From a virus, in the IMG/VR virus record IMGVR_UViG_3300020156_000083, positions 1 to 21,598 of that record: 21,598 bases of DNA. One strand, given 5' to 3'. Under the pieces are notes generated by a model. It saw only the letters and a list, made by a program, of their open reading frames with translations, did no database searches and was not told where the DNA came from. The position numbers and the translations under genes were made by a program. Of the stretch, positions 21,047 through 21,598 are shown piece after piece; the stretch's first letter is position 1, and every line of letters starts with the position of its first letter.

Positions 21047-21598
21047 TTACGGCGTAGTGGTACCGCTGATGACGGCGGCGAATGGGACCTGCTTGCGGCT
21101 GAACACGCGCTCCCAGTTCGCAGCAGCGGCATACTGGGTCGCGGTCGGGCTGAGGTTCTGAGCTTCGGAGCCTTTCCAGCTGAAACCAGCAGGCTGGAGA
21201 ATGTAGGTTTTCCGCTCCCACAGCACCTCAGCACCGCCGCCATTACCGCCGCCCGGCTTGCGCTCGATCTCCACCGGCACCTTCGGCGTGCCTTCGCCGT
21301 AGCCGAACGCGCCTTGGCCGAAGAACACCGACAGATATTTGCCGGCGCCGTACACCAGGCCGTCGTCCATGAACACTGGCTTACCCAGATAGGTGGCCAA
21401 GATGATCTTGCCGTCGGAATCGCGCAGATACTCGATGAGGTCCTGCTTTACCATCTGGTTCATCACCACCGAGTGCACGCCGATCGCGCCGAACTGATCG
21501 GCCGCATCGCCAGCGGTGAACGCGGCATCCTGAAACGCGTTCGCGCTGATGGCCGCGCCTGCGTCGATCACCATGTCACCGCCGTTGTTGGCAATGTT
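21047..21598 (-). CDS. Major capsid protein, C-terminal part (5' end outside window)
   Basis: The frame is open to the right edge and gives 183 residues of the C-terminus. Segments such as DQFGAIGVHSVVMNQMVKQD, LIEYLRDSDGKI, YLGKPVFMDDGLVYG, YLSVFFGQGAFGYGEG and a Trp-rich WERKTYILQPAGFSWKG are typical of phage major capsid (coat) proteins. The expected full length of 300-350 residues means about half lies beyond the edge. Position just upstream of connector, neck and tail genes supports the call. The start codon is not visible; the internal ATG at 21574 is not the start. Confidence 0.85.
   Translation of the reverse strand, partial: NIANNGGDMVIDAGAAISANAFQDAAFTAGDAADQFGAIGVHSVVMNQMVKQDLIEYLRDSDGKIILATYLGKPVFMDDGLVYGAGKYLSVFFGQGAFGYGEGTPKVPVEIERKPGGGNGGGAEVLWERKTYILQPAGFSWKGSEAQNLSPTATQYAAAANWERVFSRKQVPFAAVISGTTTP

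Larger units (their letters stand above)
822..21598. mobile_element. Prophage with lambda-like siphovirus tail (partial; left boundary approximate)
   Basis: Between folD and the right edge the genes form a syntenic late module (capsid end, head-tail joining, tail, fibre, lysis) on the - strand. The left boundary is somewhere in 822-1187; the SOS operon could be phage or host but lies on the prophage side of the probable junction. Integrase, repressor, replication, terminase and portal genes are expected beyond the right edge. All structural genes seen are intact in frame, so this half shows no sign of decay. Confidence 0.88.

Noticed and set aside
1-21598. CRISPR array, insertion sequence or rRNA
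   Set aside because: No regularly spaced repeats, transposase motifs with terminal inverted repeats, or rRNA-like sequence were seen.

Overview
The window looks like Pseudomonas chromosome (probably the P. fluorescens/putida side of the genus; this is inference from codon use, GC-rich sequence and the folD and tail-fibre types). It is entered by a prophage with a lambda-type long non-contractile (siphovirus) tail. At the left edge is the 3' part of the host housekeeping gene folD with its intrinsic terminator. About 330 bases without a gene follow and probably hold the host-prophage junction. No integrase, repressor, replication or packaging gene is visible, so the prophage must continue beyond the right edge.

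On the + strand next to the junction lies a two-gene unit behind a near-consensus LexA box (1153-1168): a short coiled-coil protein and an SRAP/YedK-type abasic-site DNA-protein crosslinking protein. Everything else of substance, apart from one small antisense gene, is on the - strand and reads right to left as a late operon. It runs: major capsid protein (cut by the right edge), a small HeH/LEM-type protein, head-tail connector (DnaT-like fold), neck protein, HK97-gp10-like protein, tail terminator, tail tube, tail assembly chaperone with a -1 frameshift extension, tape measure, and minor tail proteins M, L and K (JAMM + NlpC/P60). An accessory insertion comes next, followed by tail assembly protein I, a small unknown, tip protein J, two small tip/fibre-associated proteins, the tail fibre, its assembly chaperone, a SleB-type endolysin and a small unknown gene.

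Most neighbours overlap by ATGA or lie within a few bases, as expected for one translationally coupled late transcript. Four intrinsic-terminator-like hairpins nevertheless interrupt it, before the tail tube, I, J and endolysin genes. The last three are followed by a similar ribosome-binding leader. Full-length late transcription therefore probably needs antitermination or read-through.

The accessory DNA is the most interesting part. Lambda-like phages normally have K directly followed by I. Here about 1.75 kb of lower-GC DNA sits between them (10430-12183). It carries a TPR-like helical-repeat protein overlapping a HEPN-domain protein that has an intact R-x6-H motif, then a lipoprotein with an AT-rich leader and its own terminator. 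A second small insertion between I and J holds a + strand gene convergent with, and overlapping, a small - strand gene. These are candidate moron genes (lysogenic conversion, superinfection exclusion or anti-phage defence). That function is inferred from domains and position only.
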